Below, one piece after another: positions 25,827-35,022 of a DNA stretch of 64,000 bases. The notes under the pieces were generated by a model that saw nothing but the letters and a program-made list of their open reading frames with translations, did no database searches and had not been told where the DNA came from. Location of the stretch: positions 2,356,001 to 2,420,000 of the forward strand of contig NZ_CP040077.1 in NCBI RefSeq assembly GCF_005280735.1, given 5' to 3'. A program made the translations under genes and the position numbers. This stretch comes from Trinickia violacea (GTDB taxonomy: Bacteria; Pseudomonadota; Gammaproteobacteria; Burkholderiales; Burkholderiaceae). Each line of letters begins with the position of its first letter. Positions within the stretch are counted from its first letter, which is position 1.

Positions 25827-26969
25827 ATGAAGAAGTCCTTGCTTGTCCTCGCCTTAGCGACTGCATCAGCCTCGCAGGCGTTTGCGCAGTCAACGGTAAC
25901 GTTGTACGGCGTTATCGACGATGGCATCAACTACACAAACAATACCGGTGGGAATCACAACTTCGAAATGGCGTCCGGTTACGGCTACGGCAGCCGTTGG
26001 GGCCTAAAAGGCGCGGAGGACTTGGGCGGCGGATTGAAAACTCTCTTTACGCTCGAGAACGGTTTCGACAACAATAGCGGGCGGCTCAATCAGGGTGGGC
26101 GCATGTTCGGCCGGCAAGCCTTTGTCGGGCTTTCCGACAACTACGGCTCGGTGACCCTTGGGCGTCAGTACGATTCCGTTGTGGATTTCCTGGCCCCGAC
26201 CACGGCGAACGGGAATTGGGCCGGATTTCTTTTCGCTCACCCGTACGACAACGACAACACCGACAATTCGTTCCGAGTCGACAATTCCGTCAAGTACACG
26301 AGCCCCAATATCGGCGGCTTCAAATTTGGCGGCTTGTATGGATTCAGCAATACCGCCGGACAGTTTTCCAATAACCGGGCCATGAGCGTCGGCGCCAGCT
26401 ACGTCGGCGGCGCGTTCACGATTGGCGTGGGGTATATGGACGTCGACAACATTGGAATGGGGTCAACGGGCGCGGTGACGGCCAATGACGCGAGCTTCTT
26501 TGCCTCGAATCAGCGCGAGTTTGGCGCCGGCATCAACTACAAGATTTCGCAGGCCACGTTGGGCTTTGTTTATACGCACTCGAGAATCGAGAATCCAACG
26601 GGCAACGGATACTTGACGCCCTCCAATTTCCCAGCCGGAATCTCGGTCCACTCGCTCACGTTCGACAATTTCGAAGTTAACGCTCAGTACTATTTCACCC
26701 CGGCGTTCTTCGCGGGCGCTATGTACACCTATACGAGCGGCCGGTATGACGCCAGCAACGGAAGCTCGAAGCCGAAATGGAACATGGTCGGCCTGGTGGC
26801 GGATTACTACCTGTCGAAGCGAACCGACGTCTACGTGCAGGCGGTGTATCAGAAGGTGTCGGCTTCGACCGGAACCTTCCTCGATACGGCGTACATCTCA
26901 GGGACCGACAACTCTTCCTCGACCAACAAGCAGGCCGTGGTCCGCATCGGCATGAAACATCTTTTCTAA
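25827..26969 (+). CDS. General porin (trimeric OmpC-like, Burkholderia type)
   Basis: The 380-aa protein has signal peptide MKKSLLVLALATASASQAFA, mature start QSTVTLYGVIDDGINYTNNT and C-terminal VVRIGMKHLF with the terminal Phe. ATG 25827 with GGAG upstream is chosen over an ATG ten codons before. It is a beta-barrel pore of the same family as the porin at 5435-6556, though clearly diverged. It lies between folD and the betaine oxygenase genes and carries a TGCAT-N10-ATGCA site upstream, so it probably provides outer-membrane entry for betaine-like solutes. Confidence 0.88.
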   Translation: MKKSLLVLALATASASQAFAQSTVTLYGVIDDGINYTNNTGGNHNFEMASGYGYGSRWGLKGAEDLGGGLKTLFTLENGFDNNSGRLNQGGRMFGRQAFVGLSDNYGSVTLGRQYDSVVDFLAPTTANGNWAGFLFAHPYDNDNTDNSFRVDNSVKYTSPNIGGFKFGGLYGFSNTAGQFSNNRAMSVGASYVGGAFTIGVGYMDVDNIGMGSTGAVTANDASFFASNQREFGAGINYKISQATLGFVYTHSRIENPTGNGYLTPSNFPAGISVHSLTFDNFEVNAQYYFTPAFFAGAMYTYTSGRYDASNGSSKPKWNMVGLVADYYLSKRTDVYVQAVYQKVSASTGTFLDTAYISGTDNSSSTNKQAVVRIGMKHLF

Positions 26970-26983
26970 CGCCAAGTCTTTTT

Positions 26984-27025
26984 CGCTGCTCGCTGCTCGC
27001 TGCTCGCTGCTCGCTGCTCGCTGCC
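26984..27025. repeat. Tandem heptamer repeat, CGCTGCT x5 plus CGCTGCC
   Basis: Five exact copies of CGCTGCT and a sixth ending in C follow the porin stop codon by 14 bp. The unit is 7 bp, outside any supported gene. It is prone to slippage and could vary in copy number between strains. Confidence 0.85.
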
Positions 27026-27111
27026 GTGCATGAATTCATGGCGGGCAGCGGCAGTGCGCCGATGTGGCCGTTCGATCCTCCGCGTTGCGTTCATTGCGGC
27101 ATGTGCGCCAA

Positions 27112-27132
27112 TGCATGACCTCCAAAAATGCA
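27112..27132. promoter_or_regulatory. TGCAT-N11-ATGCA site upstream of gbcA
   Basis: TGCAT at 27112-27116 and ATGCA at 27128-27132, spacer GACCTCCAAAA, about 107 bp before the gbcA start. The spacer shares CAAAA with the site at 30642-30661. Candidate site for the LysR protein encoded at 29527-30441. Confidence 0.5.
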
Positions 27133-27238
27133 TGCTGACCATCAGTTTTCATGGTTTGCAAGCTCGCTGCGGAGCGATTCAAATCGGTATAGGTAGCCAC
27201 GTTCCGTGGCGCATTCAAAACGCACACAGAACCTCATC

Positions 27239-28486
27239 ATGCTGTCGAACAATCAACTTCTTTCCCTTGTCGAATCCCGCCAATCCGGGCGGTCGTTGCC
27301 GCAGCCGTTTTACACTGACCAGGCAGTGTTCGAGCGCGAACTGGAACTGATTTGGGAGCGCCAGTGGCTCTTCGCCGGCGTTGCCGCGCAAATTCCGAAG
27401 CCGGGCAACTGGTTCACACTCGAGGTCGGTCGCAGTTCGATCGTCGTCGTTCGCGACCGCACCAAGGCGATCCGGGCTTTCTATAACACCTGCCGCCATC
27501 GGGGTTCCCGGATCTGCGCCGGCGAGAAGGGTTCTTCGGGGACGTTCACGTGCCCCTATCATCAATGGACCTATGGGCTCGACGGAAAACTGCTGTTCTC
27601 CAAGGAGATGGGGGAGGACTTCGATCCGTCGGAATTCGCGTTGAAGGCTGTGCATTGCGAATCGGTTGAAGGCTATATCTTCATCTCTCTCGCGGAAAAG
27701 CCGTCACCGTTCGAGCATTTTCGCGAGCAGGTGTCGCCGTATCTCAAGCCTCATGGGCTCGACAACGCCAAGGTGGCGTTCGAATCGACCATCGTCGAGA
27801 AGGCCAACTGGAAGCTCGTAATCGAGAACAACAGGGAGTGCTACCACTGCACCGCAAGTCACCCGGAACTCCTGCGCACGATTTCCGAATTCGACGGACC
27901 GACGGATCCGCGATTCGGCGGGGAATACGCCGAAAAGTGCCTGAGGGATGAAGCACGCTGGACGGCGTCTGGTTTGCCGCATCAGCCGATCGAGACCGAC
28001 GAGGGCTACCGCCTTGTCCGCGTAGCGATGGAGCGGGGGCTTTCCTTCACGATGAGCGGCGAGCTGGCCTGCAAGAAGCTGTTGGGCACGAATCAGGACG
28101 AGGACGTGGGTTCGCTGCGTTTGCTGCGCTTCCCCAACACGTGGAACCATGTGCTGTCGGATCACGCCATTGCCTTCCGGGTGCTTCCGCTCAGCGCTAC
28201 GGAAACGCAGGTTACGACGTGGTGGTTGGTCAACGGGGATGCTGAGGAAGGAAGGGATTACGACCTCGAAGACCTGACTGCCGTCTGGAAGGCCACGAAC
28301 GCTCAGGATCAGCGGCTCGTCGAGACCAATCAGCAGGGGATCAACTCGAAGGGCTATCAGCCGGGACCGTACTCGCCGCTCGTCGAGCGCGGCGTCACCG
28401 AGTTCATCGATTGGTATCTGGCCACGTTGGCGTCCGAGCTGAGCAATGCGCCAAAGACGATTCCCGTGGAGTGCATCGAGGCATGA
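27239..28486 (+). CDS. gbcA: Rieske oxygenase, glycine betaine monooxygenase-like (GbcA)
   Basis: In this 415-aa protein the Rieske domain has CRH (about residue 83) and CPYH (about 103) with 17 residues between His and Cys, and the catalytic centre IENNRECYHCTASH supplies the iron His pair. The overall layout resembles GbcA and other quaternary-amine Rieske demethylases, which convert glycine betaine to dimethylglycine and formaldehyde. The stop overlaps the reductase start (ATGA). Context of DMG dehydrogenase, sarcosine oxidase and a betaine-type importer supports betaine; stachydrine or carnitine derivatives are alternatives. ATG 27239 is preferred to GTG 27206. Confidence 0.82.
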   Translation: MLSNNQLLSLVESRQSGRSLPQPFYTDQAVFERELELIWERQWLFAGVAAQIPKPGNWFTLEVGRSSIVVVRDRTKAIRAFYNTCRHRGSRICAGEKGSSGTFTCPYHQWTYGLDGKLLFSKEMGEDFDPSEFALKAVHCESVEGYIFISLAEKPSPFEHFREQVSPYLKPHGLDNAKVAFESTIVEKANWKLVIENNRECYHCTASHPELLRTISEFDGPTDPRFGGEYAEKCLRDEARWTASGLPHQPIETDEGYRLVRVAMERGLSFTMSGELACKKLLGTNQDEDVGSLRLLRFPNTWNHVLSDHAIAFRVLPLSATETQVTTWWLVNGDAEEGRDYDLEDLTAVWKATNAQDQRLVETNQQGINSKGYQPGPYSPLVERGVTEFIDWYLATLASELSNAPKTIPVECIEA

Positions 28487-29514
28487 TGGGGCGTGCGTTC
28501 ACTGAGGCGACGTGCGTCGGCATCGTCCGCGAGAACTGGAACGTGAAGACGTTTCGGTTCTCGCCGGCTCGGTCGCAAGAGCCCTTTTCCTTCGACGCCG
28601 GACAGTACGTCACGCTGGGCCTCGATATCGACGGCGAGAAAGTCTACCGCTGCTATACGGTTTCGTCGGCGCCGCGCGCCGAGCGGGGAGACGCGTTCGA
28701 AATCACGGTCAAGCATGCGCCGGGTGGAGTGGTCTCGACTTGGCTTCACGAAGCGCTCACGGTCGGCGCAAGCCTGGAGGTCTCCAGGCCGGCCGGTGAT
28801 TTCGTGTTGCCGCAGAACCATTGGGAGCCGTTGCTGTTCGTTGCCGGCGGCGTCGGCATGACCCCGCTCATCGCTATGGCGCGATCCGTCCACGCGCAAG
28901 GCCAAAATACGGACATCGAGTTTCTGCAGTTTGCTCGCACGCCTGACGATATTCTCTTTCGCAACGAATTGCGCGAGATGGCCCGTTCGTCGCGTGGCAT
29001 CGCTCCGCATTTCTTCGCATCGCGGGGGAGCGGCGCGGAGTGTGTCTCGGGGCGCCTGGGCAGAGACGTTCTTGAGCAGGCGGTTCCCGACTGGGCTTCG
29101 AGGCAGGTGTTTTGCTGCGGACCTGATTCGTTCATGTCGGCCATGCGCAGCCTATTCTTGGAGAGCGGCGGTACGCCAGCACGATTCCATCAGGAAAGCT
29201 TTGTGCTGCCCGAGTCGGCGCCGGTACACGTACCGGCGTCGATCGGCATTCCGAGCGTTCGACTGTCGGAGTCCGGCTTGGATGTGACGTGCGCACCTGG
29301 CGCGACCATTCTGGATGCTGTCCATGCGTTGCCGAGCGGGCCAAAGATTCCCAACGCCTGCCGCTCCGGCGTCTGCGGGACCTGCAAGCTCCGCAAGCTC
29401 GAAGGGCAAGTCGAGATGCACCACAACGGCGGCATCACGGACGAAGAAGTGGAAGAAGGCTACATCCTGCCGTGCTGCTCGGTGGCGCTATCCGACGTCA
29501 CCATCGAATACTAG
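28483..29514 (+). CDS. gbcB: Ferredoxin-type reductase of betaine monooxygenase (GbcB)
   Basis: The 343-aa reductase has an FAD domain (RCYTVSSAP, RxYS-like, about residue 55-65), an NAD domain (LFVAGGVGMTPLIAMA; FCCGPDSFM) and a C-terminal plant-type 2Fe-2S ferredoxin with NACRSGVCGTCKLRKLEG and ILPCCS supplying four Cys. It passes electrons from NAD(P)H to GbcA. The start overlaps the gbcA stop by 4 nt. Domain order FAD-NAD-Fe2S is that of GbcB and related phthalate-reductase-like proteins. Confidence 0.86.
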   Translation: MMGRAFTEATCVGIVRENWNVKTFRFSPARSQEPFSFDAGQYVTLGLDIDGEKVYRCYTVSSAPRAERGDAFEITVKHAPGGVVSTWLHEALTVGASLEVSRPAGDFVLPQNHWEPLLFVAGGVGMTPLIAMARSVHAQGQNTDIEFLQFARTPDDILFRNELREMARSSRGIAPHFFASRGSGAECVSGRLGRDVLEQAVPDWASRQVFCCGPDSFMSAMRSLFLESGGTPARFHQESFVLPESAPVHVPASIGIPSVRLSESGLDVTCAPGATILDAVHALPSGPKIPNACRSGVCGTCKLRKLEGQVEMHHNGGITDEEVEEGYILPCCSVALSDVTIEY

Positions 29515-29526
29515 GCGCCGGGAACA

Positions 29527-30441
29527 TCACGTCCAGATGCTGCGCTTGCCGAAATCGGTGAGCCATTCAAGGAGGATCTTGGCGGGCATGCTGAGCTCCT
29601 CATTGTCTGCGTAAATGATGTATTCGCATAGGCCGGTCTTCAGCGAAATATCGAGCGGCCGAACGAGGAGTGTTTCCCTGTCCTCTTGCGGAACCCCATA
29701 AGCCCAGGCGAGCGCGACTCCCTTTCCGTTGCAAGCTGCGCGATAGACGAGGTCGTAATTGGACAGCGTCAGGTTCTTTCGCACCGCGCCGGGCTGCACG
29801 CCGGCATTTTCGAGCCACGTGTCCCAGGAATTCGACACGGCGGTGTCCGAGTCGTATTCGATGAGCTCGCACTCCATCAGGTCCCGCACCGTCCGGATGT
29901 CGTGCTTCTGCAAATACAAAGGCGCGCAGACGGGGAAAATCTCCTCTTCGAACAACTTGACCTTCGTGAGGTTCGGCCAGTGCCCGTCGCCATACCGGAT
30001 GGCGAGATCGATAGGCTCGTGCCATGGGTCGACCGGCGAATTGCTTGCCAGCACGCGAATGTCGATATGCGGATGTTCGCTGCGAAATTCAAAGATGGCC
30101 GGCATCAGCCAGAAGTTCGCCATGGCGTTGCTGGCCGCAATGGTCACGGTACTGGTATCGAGCGCCTCGATCATCGTCACGGCGCGGCGAATCGTGTTCA
30201 GGCTCTGGGCGATGGCTTGCTGGAAGATGAGCCCGGCGCGCGTCAGCTGAATCTCCTTGTGCCGGCGATTGAAGAGCGGCACGCCCATGCGCTCCTCTAG
30301 CACCTGAATCTGCCGGCTCACGGCGCCCTGCGAGAGGTGAAGCTCCTCCGCCGCCTTCGTGAAGCTCATCAGTCTCGCCGATGCCTCGAAGGCGGAAATC
30401 GTGTTCAAAGGCGGTAAACGCTTGCTGCGTGACGTGGCCAA
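29527..30441 (-). CDS. LysR family regulator, GcvA-like
   Basis: About 304 aa. PPLNTISAFEASARLMSFTK and AAEELHLSQGAVSRQIQVLE form the GcvA-type N-terminal HTH. No ATG fits; TTG 30441 is chosen because GGAG lies 8 nt upstream, but a TTG at 30498 is possible. The gene lies convergent to gbcAB (12 bp apart) and divergent from the dimethylglycine dehydrogenase operon. TGCAT-N10/11-ATGCA repeats upstream of both units and of the porin make it the likely regulator of the betaine genes. Confidence 0.82.
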   Translation of the reverse strand: MATSRSKRLPPLNTISAFEASARLMSFTKAAEELHLSQGAVSRQIQVLEERMGVPLFNRRHKEIQLTRAGLIFQQAIAQSLNTIRRAVTMIEALDTSTVTIAASNAMANFWLMPAIFEFRSEHPHIDIRVLASNSPVDPWHEPIDLAIRYGDGHWPNLTKVKLFEEEIFPVCAPLYLQKHDIRTVRDLMECELIEYDSDTAVSNSWDTWLENAGVQPGAVRKNLTLSNYDLVYRAACNGKGVALAWAYGVPQEDRETLLVRPLDISLKTGLCEYIIYADNEELSMPAKILLEWLTDFGKRSIWT

Positions 30442-30641
30442 TTTGCGAACTCCGGGAACCGGTGCATTCCGGCATCTGGCCCGAGGGCCTCGGAGCAATC
30501 ACTTTAAGGCATTCAAAATTTGTGGACTACGGGATCGTATCCGTCGGCGGCTAAGGACATTCCCTAGGGGCGCTGATCCAACACCCACAAGCCACACAGA
30601 AAATTCACGTCAATTCAGGGCATTGACGGCCAATTTCCGCT

Positions 30642-30661
30642 TGCATCAAAAATCGCATGCA
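30642..30661. promoter_or_regulatory. TGCAT-N10-ATGCA site upstream of DMG dehydrogenase
   Basis: TGCAT (30642-30646) and ATGCA (30657-30661) with spacer CAAAAATCGC, 141 bp before the start codon at 30802 and about 200 bp from the divergent LysR start. A TTGACG possible -35 lies at 30623-30628. An additional short inverted repeat AACTC-TTTT-GAGTT follows at 30669-30682. The rest of the region 30442-30801 shows no gene. Confidence 0.5.
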
Positions 30662-30801
30662 TAACCTCAACTCTTTTGAGTTTCCGCCTGTTTTCTGGCT
30701 GCCTAAGTTTGAGCCATCGAAGCTTGCTACCTGTGTCGCCAACGCTGCCCGCACATGTGATGCCCTTCGAGAGAGTCAAACTGTTCCAACGTGGCGGAAA
30801 A

Positions 30802-33225
30802 ATGAAATCTCACTATCAGGCTGTGGTGATTGGTGGGGGCGTGGTGGGTTGCTCCGTTCTCTATCACCTCACAAAGTTCGGCTGGAAAGACGTTGCGCTG
30901 CTCGAGCGCAAGGTGTTGACCGCGGGCTCCACGTGGCACGCTGCGGCAGGTTTTCATGCGATCAACAGCGATCCGAATGTCGTCCGGCTGCAGACGTACA
31001 CCATCGCGCTCTACAAAGAGATTCAGGAAGCGGGCGACCAGGACGTCGGCTTGCATGTGCCCGGCGGCATCACGATTGCAGCCACGCCCGAGCGTTGGGA
31101 GTTCTTGCGCACGGAATGGTCGCGGCATCGCTTCATGGGCGTCAATAGCGAGCTGATCACGCCATCCGAAATCAAGGCGCGCTGTCCTCTCGTCGATACC
31201 ACCGATGTGATCGGCGGCCTTTGGATGCCTGACGAGGGTCACCTCGATCCGTATGGCGCGACTCACGCCTACGCGCGGGCGGCCAAGAAGCAGGGCGCCG
31301 AGATTCACCAGCATACGAAGGTCGAGAGCCTGCAGCAGCGTTCCGACGGCTCATGGGATGTCGTTACCGATAAGGGCGTGATTCATGCCGAGCATGTGGT
31401 CAACGCCGCGGGCTTGTGGGCTCGAGAGGTCGGCATGATGGCGGGCGTCAAGCTGCCTCTCATCCCGATGGAGCATCACTACCTCATCACCGAGGCGATT
31501 CCCGAGCTGCAGGCATTCGGCAAGGAAATTCCGGTGGTCGTCGATCTCGACGGAGAGATCTACATGCGGCAGGAGCACGCCGGCGTGCTGTTCGGGGTGT
31601 ACGAAAAGAACTCGACGCCGTGGTCGCTCTCGGGGACCCCTTGGGACTATGGCGAAACCGATTTGCTCCAGCCGAATCTCGAGAAACTCGAGAACGAGCT
31701 CATGAAGGGATTCGAGCGTTTTCCGAGCGTCGGCAATGCCGGCATCAAGCGCATCGTCAACGGCCCCTTCACGTTCACGCCCGATGGCAACCCGCTCGTC
31801 GGGCCGGTGCGCGGCAAGCGAAACTACTGGGCCGCCTGCGGCTGCATGGCGGGTTTCAGCCAAGGCGGCGGCATGGGGCTCGCGCTTGCGCAATGGATGA
31901 TTGACGGCGAACCGCAGGACAACGTGTTCGGTTTCGACGTCGCGCGCTTTCCGAAGCTCACGCAGAACTTCGTGACGGCCAAGGCCAAGGAATTTTACGA
32001 GCACCGTTTCTACCTCGCGCGTCCGAACGAGCAGTGGCCGGCTGGCCGCCCGATGAGGACGACGCCGCTTTATGAGCTTCAGAAACAAAAGAACGCGGTA
32101 TTCGGCGTCAGCTATGGCCTTGAAACGCCGTTGTGGTTTGCGCCGCAGGGCGAGAAGGCGTTCGAGGTCCCGACGTTCAAGCGTTCGAATGCGTTCGACG
32201 TGGTTGCCGCCGAGTGCGCAAACGTGCGCGAGAACGTCGGTCTTTTCGATGCGAGCGGATATGCGAAGTACGAGGTGACGGGACCTGGGGCTCACGCATG
32301 GCTCGACCGGATGTTCGCCTCCAAGATTCCGGCCGTGGGCCGGGCGCGGCTGGCGCCGATGCTCGGAGAATCGGGGCGCCTCATGGGCGACCTGACGATC
32401 TTGCGTCCGGCGGAAAAGACCTTCTTCGTGACAGGCTCCGGGTATCTGCAGGAGTGGCACATGCGGTGGTTCGAAGCGCATCTGCCATCGGATGGTTCCG
32501 TACGCATCGAAAACCGCAGCGATGCACTCTCCATGCTCGCGGTTGCCGGTCCCAAGGCATCGGCGCTTGTCGAGCGCTTGGTCGGCCATGCAGCCGTCGA
32601 GCTTGCGAAGCCTCTGCTTTCCGTCACCGCCGCGGAAGCCGGAGTCATACCGGTGACGATGGCGCGCATGTCGCTCACCGGCGAGTATGGCTATGAACTT
32701 TACTGCGAGTCGACCTATGTGCGCTCGCTCTACGAGCAGCTTTTCGCAGCGGGCAGCGACCTCGGGCTGCGCGAATACGGCGTCTGGGCCTTGCTGTCGA
32801 TGCGCCTCGAAAAAGGATTTGGAATCTGGTCGCGCGAGTTCGGCCCCGAATACACGCCTTTCATGAACGAGCTCGCGCATTTCGTGGACCTCGGAAAACC
32901 CGAGTTCATCGGTCGCGAAGCCGCGTTGCGCGCGAAGGACGAAACCCCGCCCCACCGCCTCGTCATGCTCGAGATTGCCGCCACCGACGCAGACGCGAGC
33001 GGCTTCGAACCCATCTGGCTCGGCGAGAAGGTGGTGGGCTTCACGACGTCAGGCGGCTACGGTCACACCGTCAAGAAGAGCCTGGCCATGGGCTACATCG
33101 AGACCGCGCAAATCGATGCCGATGCCACCTACGAGGTGCACGTTCTCGGCGAGCGGCGGGCGGCGAAGCTGTTGTCCGAAATTCCTTATGACCCGAAGGG
33201 CGCACGCATGCGCACGGCGAAGTAA
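30802..33225 (+). CDS. Dimethylglycine dehydrogenase-like FAD protein
   Basis: The 807-aa protein begins at ATG 30802. The N-terminal FAD oxidase domain has AVVIGGGVVGCSVLYHLTKF and AGSTWHAAAGFHA, where the His matches the covalent FAD attachment site of dimethylglycine and sarcosine dehydrogenases. From about residue 430 a GcvT-like folate-binding domain follows (YAKYEVTGPGAHAWLDRMFA; LTGEYGYELYC). It oxidises dimethylglycine (or a similar N-methyl amine) to sarcosine, giving electrons to ETF and the methyl carbon to THF. etfB and etfA follow immediately. Confidence 0.87.
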   Translation: MKSHYQAVVIGGGVVGCSVLYHLTKFGWKDVALLERKVLTAGSTWHAAAGFHAINSDPNVVRLQTYTIALYKEIQEAGDQDVGLHVPGGITIAATPERWEFLRTEWSRHRFMGVNSELITPSEIKARCPLVDTTDVIGGLWMPDEGHLDPYGATHAYARAAKKQGAEIHQHTKVESLQQRSDGSWDVVTDKGVIHAEHVVNAAGLWAREVGMMAGVKLPLIPMEHHYLITEAIPELQAFGKEIPVVVDLDGEIYMRQEHAGVLFGVYEKNSTPWSLSGTPWDYGETDLLQPNLEKLENELMKGFERFPSVGNAGIKRIVNGPFTFTPDGNPLVGPVRGKRNYWAACGCMAGFSQGGGMGLALAQWMIDGEPQDNVFGFDVARFPKLTQNFVTAKAKEFYEHRFYLARPNEQWPAGRPMRTTPLYELQKQKNAVFGVSYGLETPLWFAPQGEKAFEVPTFKRSNAFDVVAAECANVRENVGLFDASGYAKYEVTGPGAHAWLDRMFASKIPAVGRARLAPMLGESGRLMGDLTILRPAEKTFFVTGSGYLQEWHMRWFEAHLPSDGSVRIENRSDALSMLAVAGPKASALVERLVGHAAVELAKPLLSVTAAEAGVIPVTMARMSLTGEYGYELYCESTYVRSLYEQLFAAGSDLGLREYGVWALLSMRLEKGFGIWSREFGPEYTPFMNELAHFVDLGKPEFIGREAALRAKDETPPHRLVMLEIAATDADASGFEPIWLGEKVVGFTTSGGYGHTVKKSLAMGYIETAQIDADATYEVHVLGERRAAKLLSEIPYDPKGARMRTAK

Positions 33226-33243
33226 CCAGCCAGGAAAATAGCC

Positions 33244-33993
33244 ATGAAGATACTCGTGGGCGTAAAGCGGGTCGTGGACCCCAATGTGAAAGTGCGCGTG
33301 CGCAGCGACCATGCAGGCGTCGACCTCGCGAACGTCAAGATGACCCTCAACCCGTTCGACGAGATCGCTGTAGAGGCGGCGATCCGGCTGAAGGAGCAGG
33401 GCGTCGCGACAGAGGTCATCGTCGTCTCGTGCGGGACGGCTGCGTCGCAAGAGGCATTGCGAGCCGCTTTGGCGATGGGCGCCGATCGCGGCATCCTCGT
33501 TCAGACGGAAGCGGAATTGCAACCGCTCGCCGTAGCGAAGCTGCTCAAGTCGATCACCGAGAAGGAAGCCCCCGATCTCATCCTGCTCGGCAAACAGGCG
33601 ATCGATGACGATTCGAACCAGACGGGCCAGTTGCTGGCCGCGCTGCTCGATTTTCCGCAAGCGCCGTTCGCCTCGGCGATCGAACGGCGCGGCGCGCAAC
33701 TGTTGGTCACCCGCGAAACAGACGATGGTTCCGAGACGGTGGAGATGTCGCCGCCCGCCGTCGTCACCGCTGACCTGCGTTTGAACGAGCCGCGCTACGT
33801 CACGCTCCCGAATCTGATGAAAGCGAAGAAGAAGCCGCTCGACACGCTGGATGCAGCGAGCCTTGGCGTGGACATCGCCCCGCGATTCAAGACCGTCAGC
33901 GTGGAAGAGCCGCCGCCGAGAAAAGCGGGCGAACGGGTGCCGGATGTTGCAGCCCTGATCGCGCGTTTGCGTGCCGTGTCCACTTCGATCTAG
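33244..33993 (+). CDS. etfB: Electron transfer flavoprotein, beta subunit
   Basis: The 249-aa protein starts MKILVGVKRVVDPNVKVRVR, with TLNPFDEIAVEAAIRLKEQG and the family signature VTADLRLNEPRYVTLPNLMK. It pairs with EtfA to carry electrons from the upstream DMG dehydrogenase to ETF-ubiquinone oxidoreductase. It lies 18 bp after the dehydrogenase gene and 11 bp before etfA, in the same operon. This is a substrate-dedicated ETF copy, as in DgcAB clusters of pseudomonads. Confidence 0.93.
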   Translation: MKILVGVKRVVDPNVKVRVRSDHAGVDLANVKMTLNPFDEIAVEAAIRLKEQGVATEVIVVSCGTAASQEALRAALAMGADRGILVQTEAELQPLAVAKLLKSITEKEAPDLILLGKQAIDDDSNQTGQLLAALLDFPQAPFASAIERRGAQLLVTRETDDGSETVEMSPPAVVTADLRLNEPRYVTLPNLMKAKKKPLDTLDAASLGVDIAPRFKTVSVEEPPPRKAGERVPDVAALIARLRAVSTSI

Positions 33994-34004
33994 GGAGATC
34001 CTCC

Positions 34005-34946
34005 ATGGCGATTCTTGTTGTCGCGGACGTCGTCGACGACGTCCTGCTTGCTTCGACTTTCAGCACCGTCACGGCTGCGCGCGAAATCGCGAGCCATACC
34101 GGGACGGAAGTGCACATCCTGTTGGCGGGGCATCGGCTCGATGCATCCGTCGGATTGGCCTCGACGCTGGGTATCGATCGTGTTCTCGTCGCGTCTTCGG
34201 AGGTGCTGGCCGACCGGAACCCCGAGAGCATGGCGGCCACCGTGCTCGCGCTCGATTCGCGAGGCTATACGCACTTTCTCTTCAGCGCGAGCAACTTCGG
34301 CAAGAGCGTGGCGCCGCGCGTCGCCGCGACGCTCGATGTCGCGCAGTTCTCGGATATCACCGCCGTGCGCAGCGATGCCGTTTTCGCGCGGCCGATCTAT
34401 GCGGGGAACGTGATTGCCACCGTCGAGGCGCTCGACAAGATCAAGGTGATCACCGTGCGCTCCGCGGCCTTTGCGCCGGCTTCGGGCGCCGCAGCGGCGG
34501 CGATCGAATCGTGCGCCGTCATCGAGCACCCGAAGCGGACCCGAGTCACGGCGCGCCATGCCGACCAGTCGGACCGACCGGACCTCGCGTCGGCGAAAGT
34601 CATCGTTTCGGGAGGGCGCGGGCTCGGCAGCAAGGACAGCTACGACATCATGCTCGCGCCGCTTGCCGACAAGCTGGGCGCGGCGCTCGGCGCGTCACGC
34701 GCGGCGGTCGACGCGGGATACGCGCCCAACGACCGCCAAGTCGGGCAGACGGGAAAGATCGTGGCGCCCGATATCTACATCGCAATCGGCCTTTCCGGGG
34801 CCATCCAGCATCTGGCGGGCATGCGGGATTCGAAGACCATCGTCGCCATCAACTCGGACCCGGATGCCCCCATTTTCGGCGTCGCCGACATCGGTCTCGT
34901 TGCCGACTTGTTTGCGGCGGTTCCGCAATGGTTGGCCGCGAGCTGA
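34005..34946 (+). CDS. etfA: Electron transfer flavoprotein, alpha subunit
   Basis: The 313-aa protein has an N-terminal alpha/beta domain (MAILVVADVVDD) and C-terminal FAD-binding domain with VIVSGGRGLGSKDSYDIM, VGQTGKIVAPDIYIAIGLSG and HLAGMRDSKTIVAINSDPDA, the classic EtfA signature. It binds FAD and pairs with EtfB. Tight spacing places it in the operon with the dehydrogenase and the downstream transporter genes. Confidence 0.94.
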   Translation: MAILVVADVVDDVLLASTFSTVTAAREIASHTGTEVHILLAGHRLDASVGLASTLGIDRVLVASSEVLADRNPESMAATVLALDSRGYTHFLFSASNFGKSVAPRVAATLDVAQFSDITAVRSDAVFARPIYAGNVIATVEALDKIKVITVRSAAFAPASGAAAAAIESCAVIEHPKRTRVTARHADQSDRPDLASAKVIVSGGRGLGSKDSYDIMLAPLADKLGAALGASRAAVDAGYAPNDRQVGQTGKIVAPDIYIAIGLSGAIQHLAGMRDSKTIVAINSDPDAPIFGVADIGLVADLFAAVPQWLAAS

Positions 34947-35022
34947 TCGCACAGCGCGCGGCCGACGCAACACGAGAAGTCCGGCAGGAAGCAAGCAATC
35001 CGTCAAACCACACGAGGCAATC

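Noticed and set aside
26984..27025. Short regular repeats as a CRISPR array
   Set aside because: Contiguous 7-bp units with no spacers and no cas genes; a simple tandem repeat.
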